Assembly (NCBI GenBank): GCA_041391365.1
Contig: JAWKOC010000001.1
Location: forward strand, 372,001-436,000
From: JAGRAX01 sp041391365
Lineage (GTDB): Bacteria > Bdellovibrionota_G > JALEGL01 > JAGRMV01
Length of the DNA: 64,000 nucleotides
Direction: 5' to 3'
In this document: positions 63,914-64,000 of the stretch, in pieces
Numbering within the stretch: the first letter of the stretch is position 1
How the letters are laid out: every line of letters begins with the position of its first letter
Position numbers and translations under genes: made by a program
Notes under the pieces: model-generated
Told to the model about the DNA's origin: nothing
Seen by the model: only the letters and a program-made list of their open reading frames with translations
Database searches by the model: none

Positions 63914-64000
63914 ATGAGAAAAAAAACGCATTGGCAGGTTCTTGAAGAAAAAGAAAATTACCTTGTATGGGATTCTTTTGCTAAGAAATACTCTTTTCGA
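63914..64000 (+). CDS. Start of a gene cut by the right edge
   Basis: ATG 63914 opens a frame of 29 codons to the end of the window, beginning MRKKTHWQVLEEKENY. No family can be named from this. There is no clear ribosome binding site. A gap of about 70 bases separates it from the previous gene. Confidence 0.45.
   Translation, partial: MRKKTHWQVLEEKENYLVWDSFAKKYSFR

Noticed and set aside
1..64000. tRNA or rRNA genes other than tmRNA
   Set aside because: I looked for T-arm GGTTCGA-type sequence with CCA ends and rRNA hallmarks and found only the tmRNA.

Overview
The window looks like a chromosome segment of a Gram-negative bacterium of deltaproteobacterial type, with mid-range GC in the core. 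The main reason is a type IV pilus locus in the order pilB-pilT-pilC-pilS-pilR-pilA-pilG-pilH-pilI-pilD-second NtrC regulator, which is the order I know from Myxococcus xanthus. It is followed by a TCA block icd-mdh-sucC-sucD-ndk-rlmN. Outer-membrane lipoproteins, a TolC/RND pump and a one-piece tmRNA fit this. I cannot name the species; a Bdellovibrionota- or Myxococcota-like lineage is my inference.

Layout. 1-12.2 kb: type IV pilus motors, platform, sigma-54 two-component control, major pilin, ABC transporter, prepilin peptidase, second sigma-54 activator and a minor pilin. 12.3-19.8 kb: central metabolism, RlmN, a broken MTA phosphorylase and a PilF/Tgl-like TPR lipoprotein. 20.1-28.0 kb: a 1442-residue TPR protein and three overlapping or abutting genes for exported proteins, ending in a metzincin-like protease. 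28.0-29.7 kb: a P-loop kinase-like gene, a basic/acidic histone-like protein and tmRNA.

29.7-54 kb is accessory. An AT-rich AAA ATPase gene starts about 390 bases after the tmRNA. A REP/RAYT element (HUH transposase with matching hairpin repeats) abuts phnA. A 5.7-kb gene encodes a DECH helicase-like protein with an N-terminal signal peptide, followed by an exported ankyrin-like protein. Then come a Fic protein with two tandem palindromes at its start, small enzyme genes, two paralogous lipoproteins, and a beta-propeller protein with a C-terminal domain of the type IX secretion sorting type. A second promoter almost identical to the pilA sigma-54 promoter sits before a small four-cysteine peptide gene. 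54-64 kb: photolyase-like protein, a TolC-RND-TetR operon with a perfect 20-bp palindrome upstream, an M14 carboxypeptidase and two edge genes.

One caution applies throughout. At least ten genes (pilC, pilH, sucD, mtnP, phnA, a DoxX-like gene, the small peptide, a lipoprotein, the propeller protein and the RND pump) carry single-base indels, mostly in short base runs. In pilH the corrected frame ends in a 4-base overlap with the next gene. I read most of these as consensus errors in the assembly, not as biology, and annotate the genes across them.
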